DNA of 64,000 nucleotides from an uncultured Formosa sp. (GCF_947500765.1 NZ_CANMTH010000003.1:434001-498000); one strand, 5' to 3'. Numbered from the stretch's first letter, positions 54,257-63,824 are shown. Notes: a model not told the origin generated them from the letters alone. A program made the numbers and translations.

Positions 54257-54571
54257 ATGATAAAAGTATCTGTAATGTATCCAAACGGTACCGATGTAAA
54301 GTTTGATACAGAATATTATAAAAAAAGTCATTTACCTATGGTATCTAAAGCCTGCGGAAATGCTTTAAAAGGATTAGAACTAGATTTAGGCATAGCAAGT
54401 AGAATTCCAGGAAAACCTGCTCCTTATATTGCTATTGCACATCTAATGTTTGACAATATAACTACCTTTCAAGCTGCTTTTGGTCCGCATGCAGAAACTT
54501 TTGCAGCAGATTTAGATAATTATAGCAATGTAAAAGGAGAACTTCAAATTAGTGAACTTATAACATTTTAA
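54257..54571 (+). CDS. EthD-family protein
   Basis: The 104-residue protein has the dimeric ferredoxin-like pattern MIKVSVMYPNG... FDTEYYKKSHLPMVSKA... YIAIAHLMFDNITTFQAAFGPH, typical of EthD/antibiotic biosynthesis monooxygenase-like folds. EthD proteins assist cytochrome P450 systems in ether degradation, but no P450 is near. Role in this cassette unknown; two of its neighbours have redox motifs. Confidence 0.82.
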   Translation: MIKVSVMYPNGTDVKFDTEYYKKSHLPMVSKACGNALKGLELDLGIASRIPGKPAPYIAIAHLMFDNITTFQAAFGPHAETFAADLDNYSNVKGELQISELITF

Positions 54572-54574
54572 AAG

Positions 54575-55222
54575 ATGGCAGAAAAATTGAAAATTGATAT
54601 TGTTTCAGATGTGGTTTGTCCATGGTGTACCATAGGATATAAACGTTTAGAAAAAGCAATTTCAGAATTAGGTGTACAAAATCAGATAGACATTGAATGG
54701 CAACCTTTTGAATTGAATCCAAAAATGCCCGCTGAAGGTCAAAATATTATAGAACATATTGAAGAAAAATATGGAGCGACTTTAGAACAGCAAAAAGAAT
54801 CGCAACAACATATGGCAGATACAGGTGAAGAACTTGGATTTACATTTGATTATTTTGATGAGATGCGTATGTCTAATACGTTCGAAGCTCATGTATTACT
54901 TGAATATGCGAAACCTTTTGGCAAACAAACTGCTTTAAAATTGAATTTAATGACTGCTTTTTTTAGTGAAAGAAAAGATGTATCTGACAGAGCTATTCTT
55001 AAACAAGCTTTATTAGATGTTGGTTTAAATGCAGAAGAGGGATTAGCCCTATTAGACCAAGACAATGCGCGTTCTGAAGTAAAAGATAAAGAAGATTATT
55101 GGAAAAATATGGGGATAACCTCTGTACCAACAATCGTGTTTAATAGAACAAGTGCAATAACAGGTGCACAACCTGTAGATGTCTTTAAAGATGTACTTAA
55201 AGACCTTTTACAACGTTCTTAA
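54575..55222 (+). CDS. FrnE-type DsbA-family oxidoreductase
   Basis: The 215-residue protein begins KIDIVSDVVCPWCTIGYKRLEKAI with the active disulfide Cys15/Cys18 (CPWC) and ends with the thioredoxin-fold SVPTIVFNRTSAITGAQPVDVFKDVL. It lacks a signal peptide, so it is cytoplasmic, as in the FrnE/DsbA-like isomerases involved in oxidative stress. Last gene of the cassette; a strong terminator follows. Confidence 0.9.
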   Translation: MAEKLKIDIVSDVVCPWCTIGYKRLEKAISELGVQNQIDIEWQPFELNPKMPAEGQNIIEHIEEKYGATLEQQKESQQHMADTGEELGFTFDYFDEMRMSNTFEAHVLLEYAKPFGKQTALKLNLMTAFFSERKDVSDRAILKQALLDVGLNAEEGLALLDQDNARSEVKDKEDYWKNMGITSVPTIVFNRTSAITGAQPVDVFKDVLKDLLQRS

Positions 55223-55243
55223 ACAGTAAAAAATATAATCCAT

Positions 55244-55280
55244 AAAAAAAGCTTCATAAATTATTATGAAGCTTTTTTTT
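55244..55280. terminator. Bidirectional terminator after the redox cassette
   Basis: GCTTCATAA (55251-55259) and TTATGAAGC (55264-55272) with A tract and eight Ts between convergent genes. Confidence 0.88.
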
Positions 55281-55296
55281 CATTTTAAAAAGAACT

Positions 55297-55965
55297 CTAG
55301 TTTTGTAAAGCTTTTTTTATTTTTTTAGCATACTCAGCAGCATTTTCAGTGATGTTTGTAGGATTTTCAAGACTAGAGGTCACTACAGCAACAAGTTGTT
55401 TTCCATCTTCTTCATCTAAATTATAAGTTACTGTTTCTATAACATACGTTTTAACCGTTGTAGTTGTAGAAGTCATTGGCATATAACTTCCAGTACTTAC
55501 ATACGTCATCGGATGGCTGTAATACCCGTAAAAACCACCATAATAACCAGGATAGTATCCGCCGTAAGAAGCACCAGCATAATAACCACCATCTGTAGAT
55601 GTTCTTGTAGCTTCACTGTAATCTTTTACAACACTTAATACAACACCGTTATAACCTTCTCTTTTAATTGTTTCTACTAATGTTTTAGTTTGAGCTTCGT
55701 TTAATTTTTTATCAGGATCAATATTTGGTAGTTCTTTAAAACTTTCTGTTGCTTTAAAATCATTATCTCGCAATTGACTAGCAATAGCTTCTTCAAAAGC
55801 AATACGTGCTTGTTTATTGTCGGTTCTAGCAATAACTAAGATGTTTTTTTCTTTTATAGACGCTGCATTATCTCCTTTCCAAGAGTCTAATACTTTAACA
55901 CTAGAACAGCTACTAAAAACTAAAGTAATCATAAGTATTAAAAGTGAGTAATTTGATGTTTTCAT
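55297..55965 (-). CDS. GY-rich lipoprotein of unknown function
   Basis: The 222-residue product has a lipobox (FSSC, Cys20) followed by SSVKVLDSWKGDNA, a start typical of DUF4136-like Bacteroidota lipoproteins, then an alpha/beta part (NILVIARTDNKQARIAFEEAIASQL). A low-complexity stretch at about 126-152 is almost only Gly and Tyr. The end is beta-rich with a Thr run (MTSTTTTVKTYVIETVTYNL). Function unknown. Confidence 0.75.
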   Translation of the reverse strand: MKTSNYSLLILMITLVFSSCSSVKVLDSWKGDNAASIKEKNILVIARTDNKQARIAFEEAIASQLRDNDFKATESFKELPNIDPDKKLNEAQTKTLVETIKREGYNGVVLSVVKDYSEATRTSTDGGYYAGASYGGYYPGYYGGFYGYYSHPMTYVSTGSYMPMTSTTTTVKTYVIETVTYNLDEEDGKQLVAVVTSSLENPTNITENAAEYAKKIKKALQN

Positions 55966-56060
55966 AAAGTGTTGGTTTTAAATGAATTAATTAAATATCG
56001 TTGCTAAATGTATAATGTTAAATGCTTATTTAAAAGAAAAAACTTTAAATAGTTGAATTT

Positions 56061-56477
56061 TTATTCAAAAAATTTCATTTTCAATGATTCTGAAGGAATC
56101 ATACAAGACTCTTTTTTTCCATACCATTGATATCTGTTTTTTGCGATATAATCGTACACACGATCTCTTATACACTTTGGCACAATTAAAAATAATGCTA
56201 ATAAATTAATAGGAAAACTTAATTGTAAAGCGATTCTTAAAGCAGCGCTAGATTTTGTGTATAATGTTTTGTCTGAAGTGTATAGTAAAATTGAATCTGT
56301 TTTTTCTGTATCTATTTTAAACGATTCTATTATAGGACTTGCTGTTTTTCCTTGTAAAGTTGTAAAGCGGAAAATATTTTTTTTATCGTGTTTTATTATA
56401 AACTGAACTGAATGATCGCATAAATTACAAACACCATCAAAAAGAACAAGTTTCTCTTTTTTATCTAATTGACTCAT
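56061..56477 (-). CDS. DCC-family thiol-disulfide oxidoreductase
   Basis: The 138-residue protein has the DxxCxxC motif LFDGVCNLCDHSVQFIIKHD at about 13-32 and the family pattern FRFTTLQGKTASPI, SAALRIALQL and CIRDRVYDYIAKNRYQWYGKKESC. These DUF393 proteins are thioredoxin-like with unknown substrates. No operon partner is certain; the barrel gene upstream is 30 bases away in the same direction. Confidence 0.86.
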   Translation of the reverse strand: MSQLDKKEKLVLFDGVCNLCDHSVQFIIKHDKKNIFRFTTLQGKTASPIIESFKIDTEKTDSILLYTSDKTLYTKSSAALRIALQLSFPINLLALFLIVPKCIRDRVYDYIAKNRYQWYGKKESCMIPSESLKMKFFE

Positions 56478-56506
56478 TATAATACACCTGAGATTAAAAT
56501 TTATTA

Positions 56507-57226
56507 TTAAAATGTATATCCTATAGCAATACCATATCTAAAAGATAGTGCCGAAAATTTAGAACTACGATTCACATTCGAAAATTTAAAATCAGAATTT
56601 ATAAGATCTAATAACGTATAATCTTCTAGAACCGTATTTAAATCATCATAAAACTCATCTGGTAAATCTTTTTTGTTTTTAAATTTAAAATTATAGGTTC
56701 CTGTTCCTGGTCCTGCAATCATAAAATCAAGATTAAAGTGTTTAGAAATAGGTAATTTATAACCAATCATTAATCCTAAAGACGTAACACTTGTACTCAT
56801 ATCAAACTTAAAATCATATTGTTCGTCTTCTTGACTTATATAATTTCCATCAAAATCGCTTTTATATTTTGAATATTTTAAATAGGCACCAAGATAAAAT
56901 CCACTGAGAGGTTTACGTGATGTGTTTTTTATATAGTAGCGAATTTCTGGTATAATTTGAAATCCTGTATAAAATATTTCATCAGTCTTTATTCGATCTC
57001 CATCAAGTCCGGAAAGTTTAACAAGTCCTTTTTTTCCTTTATAACCAAGGCCTAGATTTGCTGTAAAATTATTCCAAATGTAACGTTCATAAGAAAATTG
57101 ATAGACCCCATTTACAATTTGAGGTATTTCAAAGGAAATTTCATTAGTTTCATAATCTATTTCTTGAGCTTGTATGTTCTGAATACATAAAGCTAAAATT
57201 ACGATTAAATAGAGTTTTATATTCAT
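56507..57226 (-). CDS. Outer-membrane barrel-type protein of unknown function
   Basis: The 239-residue product has a signal peptide (ends IQNIQAQE). The mature part alternates beta strands (GVYQFSYERYIWNNFTANLGLGYKG, PEIRYYIKNTSRKPLSGFYLGAYLKYSKYKS, LGLMIGYKLPISKHFNLDFMIAGPGTGTYNF) and ends FRYGIAIGYTF with terminal aromatic, as in outer-membrane barrels of about ten to twelve strands. Its family is not recognised with certainty. Confidence 0.75.
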   Translation of the reverse strand: MNIKLYLIVILALCIQNIQAQEIDYETNEISFEIPQIVNGVYQFSYERYIWNNFTANLGLGYKGKKGLVKLSGLDGDRIKTDEIFYTGFQIIPEIRYYIKNTSRKPLSGFYLGAYLKYSKYKSDFDGNYISQEDEQYDFKFDMSTSVTSLGLMIGYKLPISKHFNLDFMIAGPGTGTYNFKFKNKKDLPDEFYDDLNTVLEDYTLLDLINSDFKFSNVNRSSKFSALSFRYGIAIGYTF

Positions 57227-57279
57227 GGTTATTGAATTTACTCTTAATTTACAAAATTTATAACAAACTGCTTTTCCTT

Positions 57280-59445
57280 TTATTTTTTTGCTTCTACGAG
57301 TTCTAATTGATCCAAATTTACATTGGTTGTAAAAATACCATAATTTACAAATGCTTTATTCTTTTCAATAGTATCAATGCTACCAATAGCTTTACCATCA
57401 ATCATGCGAACACGATCTCCTAATTTTAAAGTCACTTTGGGTTTTGGTGCTTCAATAGCTTTTTGCTTTGCTATTTTCTTTTTCTGGCGTATAACTTCAA
57501 CTTTCTTTTCGGCTTCTTGAACTACTTTCTTCTCTTTAGCTTTCTGTACCTTTTTTTCTTTAACACTAACACGTTTACGTTTAGAATTTTCTATCTGTAC
57601 AATTTTAAACACTTCATCTAGCATTTCTTTTTTACGTTTATTATCGAAGTATTTCTCAGAAATATCATTCAACTTTTGTCCGAGATAAATTAAACGCTGA
57701 TTACTATCGTATAACTCTTGATAGCTTTCTAGTTTTTTTTGAATTTTAGAATTAATGTCTTCTAGTTTTTCTGCTTCAGATAGTTTTTTCTGTTCGTTAA
57801 CCTTAAGAGAACGTTCTGTTTTCTCTAACTTATTTCGTTCTTTCTGAAGTTTAGCAATTGTGGCATCAAACCTAACTTTACTACCTTCAATCTTCTTTTT
57901 TGCCTTATTAATTAAACTGTAAGGAATTCCGTTTTTCTGAGCAACCTCGAATGTAAACGAGCTACCTGCTTGCCCTAAAACTAATTTAAAAATAGGTTCT
58001 AACGTTTTATTATTGAATTGCATATTCGCATTTTGCATGTATGGCAATTCGTTGGCTAAAATTTTTAAGTTAGAGTAGTGGGTGGTGATAATTCCGTAAG
58101 CTTCACGGTCGTAAAATTCTTCTAAAAAGGTTTCTGCTAATGCTCCACCTAATTCAGGATCCGATCCTGTTCCAAATTCATCTATTAAAAACAGCGTTTT
58201 GCTATTACATTTTTTTAAGAAGTAATTCATCTGTTTTAAACGGTAACTATATGTGCTTAAATGATTTTCTATAGATTGATTATCTCCAATATCACTTAAC
58301 ACGCGATCAAAAATATACGTTTTACTACGTTCGTGAACAGGAACTAACATTCCGCTCTGCAACATGACTTGTAATAATCCTACAGTTTTTAAGGTGATAC
58401 TTTTTCCTCCTGCATTAGGTCCTGAAATAACAATAATTCTATTGTCTTCATTTAAAGTAATAGTCTGCGGATAGGTTGTTTTTCCTTTTTTAGAATTGGT
58501 TAAGTATAATAGTGGGTGATACGCATCGCGTAAAAACATACTGCGTTCTTCTGTAATTTCTGGAAGAATAGCGTTTAAAGATCTTGCATAGTGCGATTTT
58601 GCTGCTATTAAATCTGTTTTTATTAAAAACGATTGGTAGTCTTGCAGTAATCCTAGAAACGGACGAATAAAATTGGTTAAGCTTTTTAGAATTTTTACAA
58701 TTTCTTCTTTTTCTTCAAACTGTAAATTATGTAATTCGCGTGTGTATTTTAAAGTCGCTTCAGGTTCTATAAAAACAATACTTCCTGTTTTACTACTTCC
58801 CATAATAGACCCTTTTACTTTACGTCTATACATGGCTTTAACAGCTAAAACACGTTTGTTTTCAACAACAGATTCACGAATATCGTCTAAATAATCAAGT
58901 CCTTGATACATGCTTAAAGCCGAAGTAAAACTTGTGTTTATTTGGCCTTTTAGCTTATTCATGGTTTGCCTAATATTATACAATACAGGCGAAGCATTAT
59001 TTTTAATTTCTCCAAATCGATCAACAATAGCATTTATATTATCTATAATTACTTTTGTAATTTCAATATGAGATGCACTCTGGTATAAATTGGGATAGTA
59101 CTCTTTAAATTTTTTCAGAAATACTATAATTTCATTTGTAACTTGAGATATGGTTACAATCTTTTTAAGACTGTGTACTTCTAAATACGTGTTTTCAATT
59201 TTAAGAAGTTTTAATTCCTTAGTAATATCATCGAAACCATGATTAGGAATACGGTTGTCGTTATAGAAAGATGACACATATTCATGCGTTAATTGAAGCT
59301 CGTGCAACACGTCTTCTTTATGTGGTAAAGGTAAAATTTCAAGTGCTGCCTGATGTCCTAAAGCGGTAATGCAATATTCACTAACTTGTTCTAAAACAGT
59401 CTGAAATTCTAAATCTTGTAATGTCTTTTGGTGAATGTTTATCAT
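57280..59445 (-). CDS. MutS2-type ATPase lacking the Smr domain
   Basis: The 721-residue protein has the MutS core and clamp regions and an ATPase with Walker A GPNAGGKS at 342-349 and TLFLIDEFGTGSDPELGGALAE (Walker B and signature). A long coiled coil (about 505-600) and a Lys-rich linker (about 617-668) lead to a KOW-like tail (LGDRVRMIDGKAIGSIDTIEKNKAFVNYG). No C-terminal Smr nuclease (usual DLRG and HGxG motifs) is present, unlike classical MutS2. It may act on stalled ribosomes or recombination intermediates; no mismatch-binding domain I is seen. Confidence 0.86.
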   Translation of the reverse strand: MINIHQKTLQDLEFQTVLEQVSEYCITALGHQAALEILPLPHKEDVLHELQLTHEYVSSFYNDNRIPNHGFDDITKELKLLKIENTYLEVHSLKKIVTISQVTNEIIVFLKKFKEYYPNLYQSASHIEITKVIIDNINAIVDRFGEIKNNASPVLYNIRQTMNKLKGQINTSFTSALSMYQGLDYLDDIRESVVENKRVLAVKAMYRRKVKGSIMGSSKTGSIVFIEPEATLKYTRELHNLQFEEKEEIVKILKSLTNFIRPFLGLLQDYQSFLIKTDLIAAKSHYARSLNAILPEITEERSMFLRDAYHPLLYLTNSKKGKTTYPQTITLNEDNRIIVISGPNAGGKSITLKTVGLLQVMLQSGMLVPVHERSKTYIFDRVLSDIGDNQSIENHLSTYSYRLKQMNYFLKKCNSKTLFLIDEFGTGSDPELGGALAETFLEEFYDREAYGIITTHYSNLKILANELPYMQNANMQFNNKTLEPIFKLVLGQAGSSFTFEVAQKNGIPYSLINKAKKKIEGSKVRFDATIAKLQKERNKLEKTERSLKVNEQKKLSEAEKLEDINSKIQKKLESYQELYDSNQRLIYLGQKLNDISEKYFDNKRKKEMLDEVFKIVQIENSKRKRVSVKEKKVQKAKEKKVVQEAEKKVEVIRQKKKIAKQKAIEAPKPKVTLKLGDRVRMIDGKAIGSIDTIEKNKAFVNYGIFTTNVNLDQLELVEAKK

Positions 59446-59505
59446 CCTAAATTTTGAAAACTTTTAAAAAGAAGCAAATTTAAGGAAATAAATAGGTTAT
59501 AGCCT

Positions 59506-61011
59506 CTAAATATAGACTGAAATTGTTAATACAATCATGATGAAGAGTAACAAAATCCCAACCAGAGGCATAACAAAACGTAACCATTTATTGAAACCAA
59601 TTTTTACTATGGCTAAAGAGGCTAAAATTAGACCTGTAGGATTTATAAAAGCGAATAATCCCATACCAAACTGATAGGCATTTACAACCAAATCACGACC
59701 AATACCCACGCCATCTGCTAAAGGTGCCATAATAGGCATGGTTAATACTGCCATTCCTGAAGAAGACGGAATAAAGAAAGATAATGCACTATAAATGTAA
59801 AGCATGGCATTTATAAAAACCCCTTTGTTCATGCCTTCGGTTAAAGAACTGGCGTAAAATAATAGAGAATCGCTTATTAAACCATCTTCCATTAAAACGG
59901 TAACACCGCGCGCAATTCCAATAATAAAAGCAACACCTAATAAATCGTTTGCTCCTTTAATAAAGGTTTCTACAAAAACAGATTCTTTAATACGTGCAAT
60001 AATTCCTATAATAACGGCTCCTACAAGGAACACGGTTGTCATTTCTAAAAACCACCAATCTAATTGTGATACGCCATAAATCATGACCACAAAACACAAT
60101 AAAAATAAGATTAAAATTACTTTATATTTCAATGTTAATGCAACAGTATTTTCAAGATTTGTTAGAGGAAATTGACTTTCAATCTCGTCTTTTTGATCGA
60201 AAATAATAGATTTACTAGGATCCTTTTTAACCTTTTGTGCATAACGAATAATGTATGCTAAACAAATTAATAACCCTAAAACCAATACAACTAATCGTGT
60301 TGTTAATCCGGTAGTCCAATTAATTCCTGCAGCATCTGATGCAATTATGGTACAAAATGGATTGACTGTAGATGCCAAGGTCCCAATACATGAACCGATA
60401 TAAATTGAAGCCAAGGCAACCATAGCATCGTACTTTGCGGCTATAAATACAGGTATTAGAATAGGGTAGAAGGCAATGGTTTCTTCGGCAAGACCAAATG
60501 TGGTTCCTCCAACAGCAATTAAAAACGTAATTACAATTATTAAAATATATTCTCGCCCGTTTAAAGTTCTGGCTAGCGAAGAAATACCTGCTTCAAAAGC
60601 ACCACTAAAATTCATAATTCCGATGAAACCACCTATAATTAAAACAAAAAGGATAACATCTATCGCCTCCATAATCCCTTTAATTGGCGATTGTATAAAA
60701 GCCATTATACCTTGAGGTTGAGAATCTAATGTATGGTAAGTGTTTGGAATTCCTATTGGTTTCCAAATATCTCCATTCTTAAATTTATCAATCGGAATTT
60801 TGATATCGAAGTTTTCTAAAGTTTCCTGAGTAGCAGGTAATACTAAACGTTCTGTTTTCTTTGTTTGTGTAAACGTATCAGAATCTTTATTGTAAGTTAA
60901 TCTATCGTATTTTCCAGCAGGAATAATATATGTTAACAGTGCAACTACGGCAGCTATAATAAGTAATACTGTTAATGCTGTAGGGAATTTAATGGCTTTC
61001 ATAAAAGACAT
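59506..61011 (-). CDS. YfcC-family transporter
   Basis: The 501-residue protein has about twelve to thirteen hydrophobic helices. The beginning FPTALTVLLIIAAVVALLTYIIPAGKYDRL is the YfcC/DcuC-like (UIT3/ArsB-superfamily) start, followed by a loop of about 70 residues and GGFIGIMNFSGAFEAGISSLARTL, AVGGTTFGLAEETIAFYPILIPVFIAA, and FFIPSSSGMAVLTMPIMAPLADGVG. Substrate unknown. Start at 61011; an ATG at 61002 is an alternative. Confidence 0.87.
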   Translation of the reverse strand: MSFMKAIKFPTALTVLLIIAAVVALLTYIIPAGKYDRLTYNKDSDTFTQTKKTERLVLPATQETLENFDIKIPIDKFKNGDIWKPIGIPNTYHTLDSQPQGIMAFIQSPIKGIMEAIDVILFVLIIGGFIGIMNFSGAFEAGISSLARTLNGREYILIIVITFLIAVGGTTFGLAEETIAFYPILIPVFIAAKYDAMVALASIYIGSCIGTLASTVNPFCTIIASDAAGINWTTGLTTRLVVLVLGLLICLAYIIRYAQKVKKDPSKSIIFDQKDEIESQFPLTNLENTVALTLKYKVILILFLLCFVVMIYGVSQLDWWFLEMTTVFLVGAVIIGIIARIKESVFVETFIKGANDLLGVAFIIGIARGVTVLMEDGLISDSLLFYASSLTEGMNKGVFINAMLYIYSALSFFIPSSSGMAVLTMPIMAPLADGVGIGRDLVVNAYQFGMGLFAFINPTGLILASLAIVKIGFNKWLRFVMPLVGILLLFIMIVLTISVYI

Positions 61012-61077
61012 TTTTTTTGTTTTTGTAGGCAGAAAGGTAATACTATTTTTACATTTGAACTTTTAAGAATACAAATT

Positions 61078-61743
61078 ATGTTGAAAAATATACATTCAGA
61101 TTGGCAAACCTTATTACAAAGTGAATTTGAAAAGCCTTATTTTAAAAATTTATGGAATTTTGTTGAAAATGAATATGATTCTAATATTTGTTATCCTCCA
61201 AAAAACGAAATTTTTAATGCCTTTAATTCTTGCGCATTTAAAGATGTAAAAGTTGTTATTTTAGGTCAAGATCCGTATCATGGTCCCGGACAAGCAAATG
61301 GGTTGTGTTTTTCTGTTACCGATGGTATTTCTCATCCTCCTTCATTAAAAAATATTTTTAAAGAAATTGAAACCGATTTAGGAACAAACTATCCTGAAAG
61401 CGGAAATTTAGAACGTTGGGCAAATCAAGGTGTATTATTATTAAATGCAACTTTAACCGTAAGAGAACATGATGCAGGAAGCCATCAAAAAAAAGGATGG
61501 GAAACGTTTACAGACCACATTATTTCACTTATAAATGCTAAAAAAGAAGGTGTTATATTCTTATTGTGGGGAGGTTATGCAAAAAAGAAATCTAAATTAA
61601 TTGATACCGAAAGACATTATATTTTAACCTCTGGACACCCGTCTCCTTTAAGTGCAAATAGAGGGTACTGGTTTAACAATAAACACTTTAGCAAGACTAA
61701 CTCCCTGTTGCAGCGTAATACACAGTCTGAGATTCTTTGGTAG
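61078..61743 (+). CDS. ung: Uracil-DNA glycosylase
   Basis: The 221-residue protein has the family I signature KVVILGQDPYHGPGQANGLCFSV with catalytic Asp65, the NLERWANQGVLLLN segment and the C-terminal HPSPLSANRG. It removes uracil from DNA. Its 3' end overlaps the convergent 60-residue membrane protein gene by 47 bases. Confidence 0.95.
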   Translation: MLKNIHSDWQTLLQSEFEKPYFKNLWNFVENEYDSNICYPPKNEIFNAFNSCAFKDVKVVILGQDPYHGPGQANGLCFSVTDGISHPPSLKNIFKEIETDLGTNYPESGNLERWANQGVLLLNATLTVREHDAGSHQKKGWETFTDHIISLINAKKEGVIFLLWGGYAKKKSKLIDTERHYILTSGHPSPLSANRGYWFNNKHFSKTNSLLQRNTQSEILW

Positions 61744-61879
61744 GTATTTTTTTTACTTTATTTGAGGGTTCTATGGCTTTAGCCGAAACACGACTACTCA
61801 CTTTATTACAACTAAAAGTTAGTAATAAAATATTGATAATAACGAGTAGCACAATAACTGATAAAATGGTTAATAGCAT
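61697..61879 (-). CDS. Small membrane protein, 60 residues
   Basis: The product has one strong N-terminal hydrophobic helix (about 2-21, LLTILSVIVLLVIINILLLTF) followed by SCNK and a short polar tail ending YYAATGS. Two thirds of it lies outside ung, in the gap before the next gene. I recall similar short proteins with a TGS end in flavobacteria, but cannot check. It may be real or a chance frame. Confidence 0.5.
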   Translation of the reverse strand: MLLTILSVIVLLVIINILLLTFSCNKVSSRVSAKAIEPSNKVKKIPTKESQTVYYAATGS

Positions 61880-62017
61880 ATACTAATAAGTTGGTTGATT
61901 AAACTTATGAATTACTTTATAACTGACCTAAACATTTATTTAATTTTCGATGTAATCGATTCTATTTATTCTGAATCTAAAATAAATGTAGCTACAAATT
62001 AACGTAATATATCCCAA

Positions 62018-62890
62018 CTATAAATTAATAATTCTATTCAAAGTATACATAATTAAACGCTCAATTAACAAACCTGGATCTTTACTAAATTGCCCTGTTG
62101 CACGATTTGCTATAATTGCATTTAAAGACAATGCTTGATGACCAAGTAATGCAGATAATCCATAAATAGCAGCCGTTTCCATTTCAAAATTCACCACTTT
62201 CAAATCTTCAAATTTAAAAGAATGTAAACGATCATTTAAAATAGGGTCTTCAGTCTTTAATCTTAAAACTCTGCCTTGGGGACCGTAAAAACCACTTGCT
62301 GTAGCAGTTACACCCGATTTTGTTTCTTCTGAACTAAAAAGCGCTTCTAAAACAGCACTGTTTTTTACTAAAATAGGATACGATTTATTGGTATTCCATT
62401 TTGTATGTGCTACAAAAGCATCCTCAAAAGGTTTATTTCTTATTCCTTCTATATCATAAAAATGAAGCATTCCAGAAAAATCTAAACCGTAAGCACTTAG
62501 TGCAAAAGAATCTACAGGGACTTCTTTTTGTAATGATCCAGAAGTACCAACACGAATAATATTTAAAGATGTTAATTCTTTTTTAAGCGTTCTGGTTTCA
62601 AAATCGATGTTTACTAATGCATCTAATTCATTTAAAACGATATCTATATTATCGCAACCAATACCAGTCGAGACCACACTTATACGTTTGCCTTTATATA
62701 CTCCTGTTTCAGTCTTAAATTCTCTTTTTTGTATAGAATACTCGACCGAATCAAAATGCTTCGTGATTTTATTCACACGATCTTGATCGCCAACTAATAT
62801 AATGGTGTGTGCAATGTGTTCTGGTTTTAAATTTAAATGATAAATGCTACCATCTGGATTTAAAATTAATTCTGATTCTTTAATTTTCAT
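62018..62890 (-). CDS. Nucleoside phosphorylase (uridine phosphorylase-like)
   Basis: The 290-residue protein has TIILVGDQDRVNKITKHF, the phosphate-site VSTGIGCDNIDIVLNEL, IRVGTSGSLQKEVPVDSFALSAYG and VVNFEMETAAIYGLSALLGHQALSLNAIIANR of the PNP/UDP-1 family. It splits a nucleoside with phosphate; uridine is likely but not proven. It overlaps the DUF1835 gene by 11 bases, so the two are co-translated. Confidence 0.88.
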   Translation of the reverse strand: MKIKESELILNPDGSIYHLNLKPEHIAHTIILVGDQDRVNKITKHFDSVEYSIQKREFKTETGVYKGKRISVVSTGIGCDNIDIVLNELDALVNIDFETRTLKKELTSLNIIRVGTSGSLQKEVPVDSFALSAYGLDFSGMLHFYDIEGIRNKPFEDAFVAHTKWNTNKSYPILVKNSAVLEALFSSEETKSGVTATASGFYGPQGRVLRLKTEDPILNDRLHSFKFEDLKVVNFEMETAAIYGLSALLGHQALSLNAIIANRATGQFSKDPGLLIERLIMYTLNRIINL

Positions 62891-63821
62891 GATCAGTTGC
62901 TTGTATTAATTTATTTAATTTAATATCAAAATTAAAATCTTTTTTATTTACGCCACCGTAAACCATGTTATCACTAATAAGAGACTCGAAATTTGCTTCA
63001 GATTTTAAGGCTTTATTTCCATCTTCATTTAACGTTAAACTTTGTTTGGTTTCGTTAAAAAACACAGAAAGTCTATCTATAATACGTTCGAATTGTAGAT
63101 CTCCATAACCATAAAACCCTTGATAGTTTAGAGCATATCCTAATAAATGATTTCTAGAATGAATGTCTCTACAATTTACTATTTTAAGAATATTAAGTTC
63201 TAATTCACTTAATCCATTTTCTGAATTTGGAAAGCGCTGTAAATGCGCTTTTAAACAATTACTTAAATAATCGAAAGAAGAATGTTTAACAATATATGGT
63301 TTCAATAAATTATGATCTTTACCATTATAAAGCTGCCAAAGTGTACGTGCCAAATCTTTATCTTCTGCAGTTAATCGTACTCGTGCTTCATAATGATCTG
63401 TAAGCTGAGAAGAGCTTAACTCTGCTAAACCTTTTAGTTCCTTAACACCATGTATTCTTCCACTACAGACTAAAAACAAGGGTAATTTTATTTTTTTCTG
63501 AAGTATTAAATTAATGACACCTATTAAATTTATATGACAAAATAAATCATATTCAAACCAAAGTATGATTTCAGTATAATTTTCAATATGATTTAAGACT
63601 TCTAAATCTTGTTTTAATTTAATAACATCTGCTTCTATATCATAAAACTCATGTAAAAATCGGCGTCTTATTTCTATAAATTCATCAGAATTAATATGTT
63701 CTATTGTAGGCCCTTCACACAGCATTTCGTGCCATGTTAGAATATCGCCGTGCATTTCTAGCTCTTTCAGGTAGTTTGTTAGCGCACCACCGTTTGTGAT
63801 ATGTAAAGTTTTAGATTCCAT
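62880..63821 (-). CDS. DUF1835-domain protein
   Basis: The 313-residue protein begins TLHITNGGALTNYLKELEMHGDILTWHEMLCEGP, the start of the DUF1835 family, and continues with an all-helical C-terminus (DUF3658-like). No catalytic role is known. It lies three bases after the SUI1-type gene and overlaps the phosphorylase gene, so three genes form an operon. Confidence 0.82.
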   Translation of the reverse strand: MESKTLHITNGGALTNYLKELEMHGDILTWHEMLCEGPTIEHINSDEFIEIRRRFLHEFYDIEADVIKLKQDLEVLNHIENYTEIILWFEYDLFCHINLIGVINLILQKKIKLPLFLVCSGRIHGVKELKGLAELSSSQLTDHYEARVRLTAEDKDLARTLWQLYNGKDHNLLKPYIVKHSSFDYLSNCLKAHLQRFPNSENGLSELELNILKIVNCRDIHSRNHLLGYALNYQGFYGYGDLQFERIIDRLSVFFNETKQSLTLNEDGNKALKSEANFESLISDNMVYGGVNKKDFNFDIKLNKLIQATDHEN

Positions 63822-63824
63822 ATT

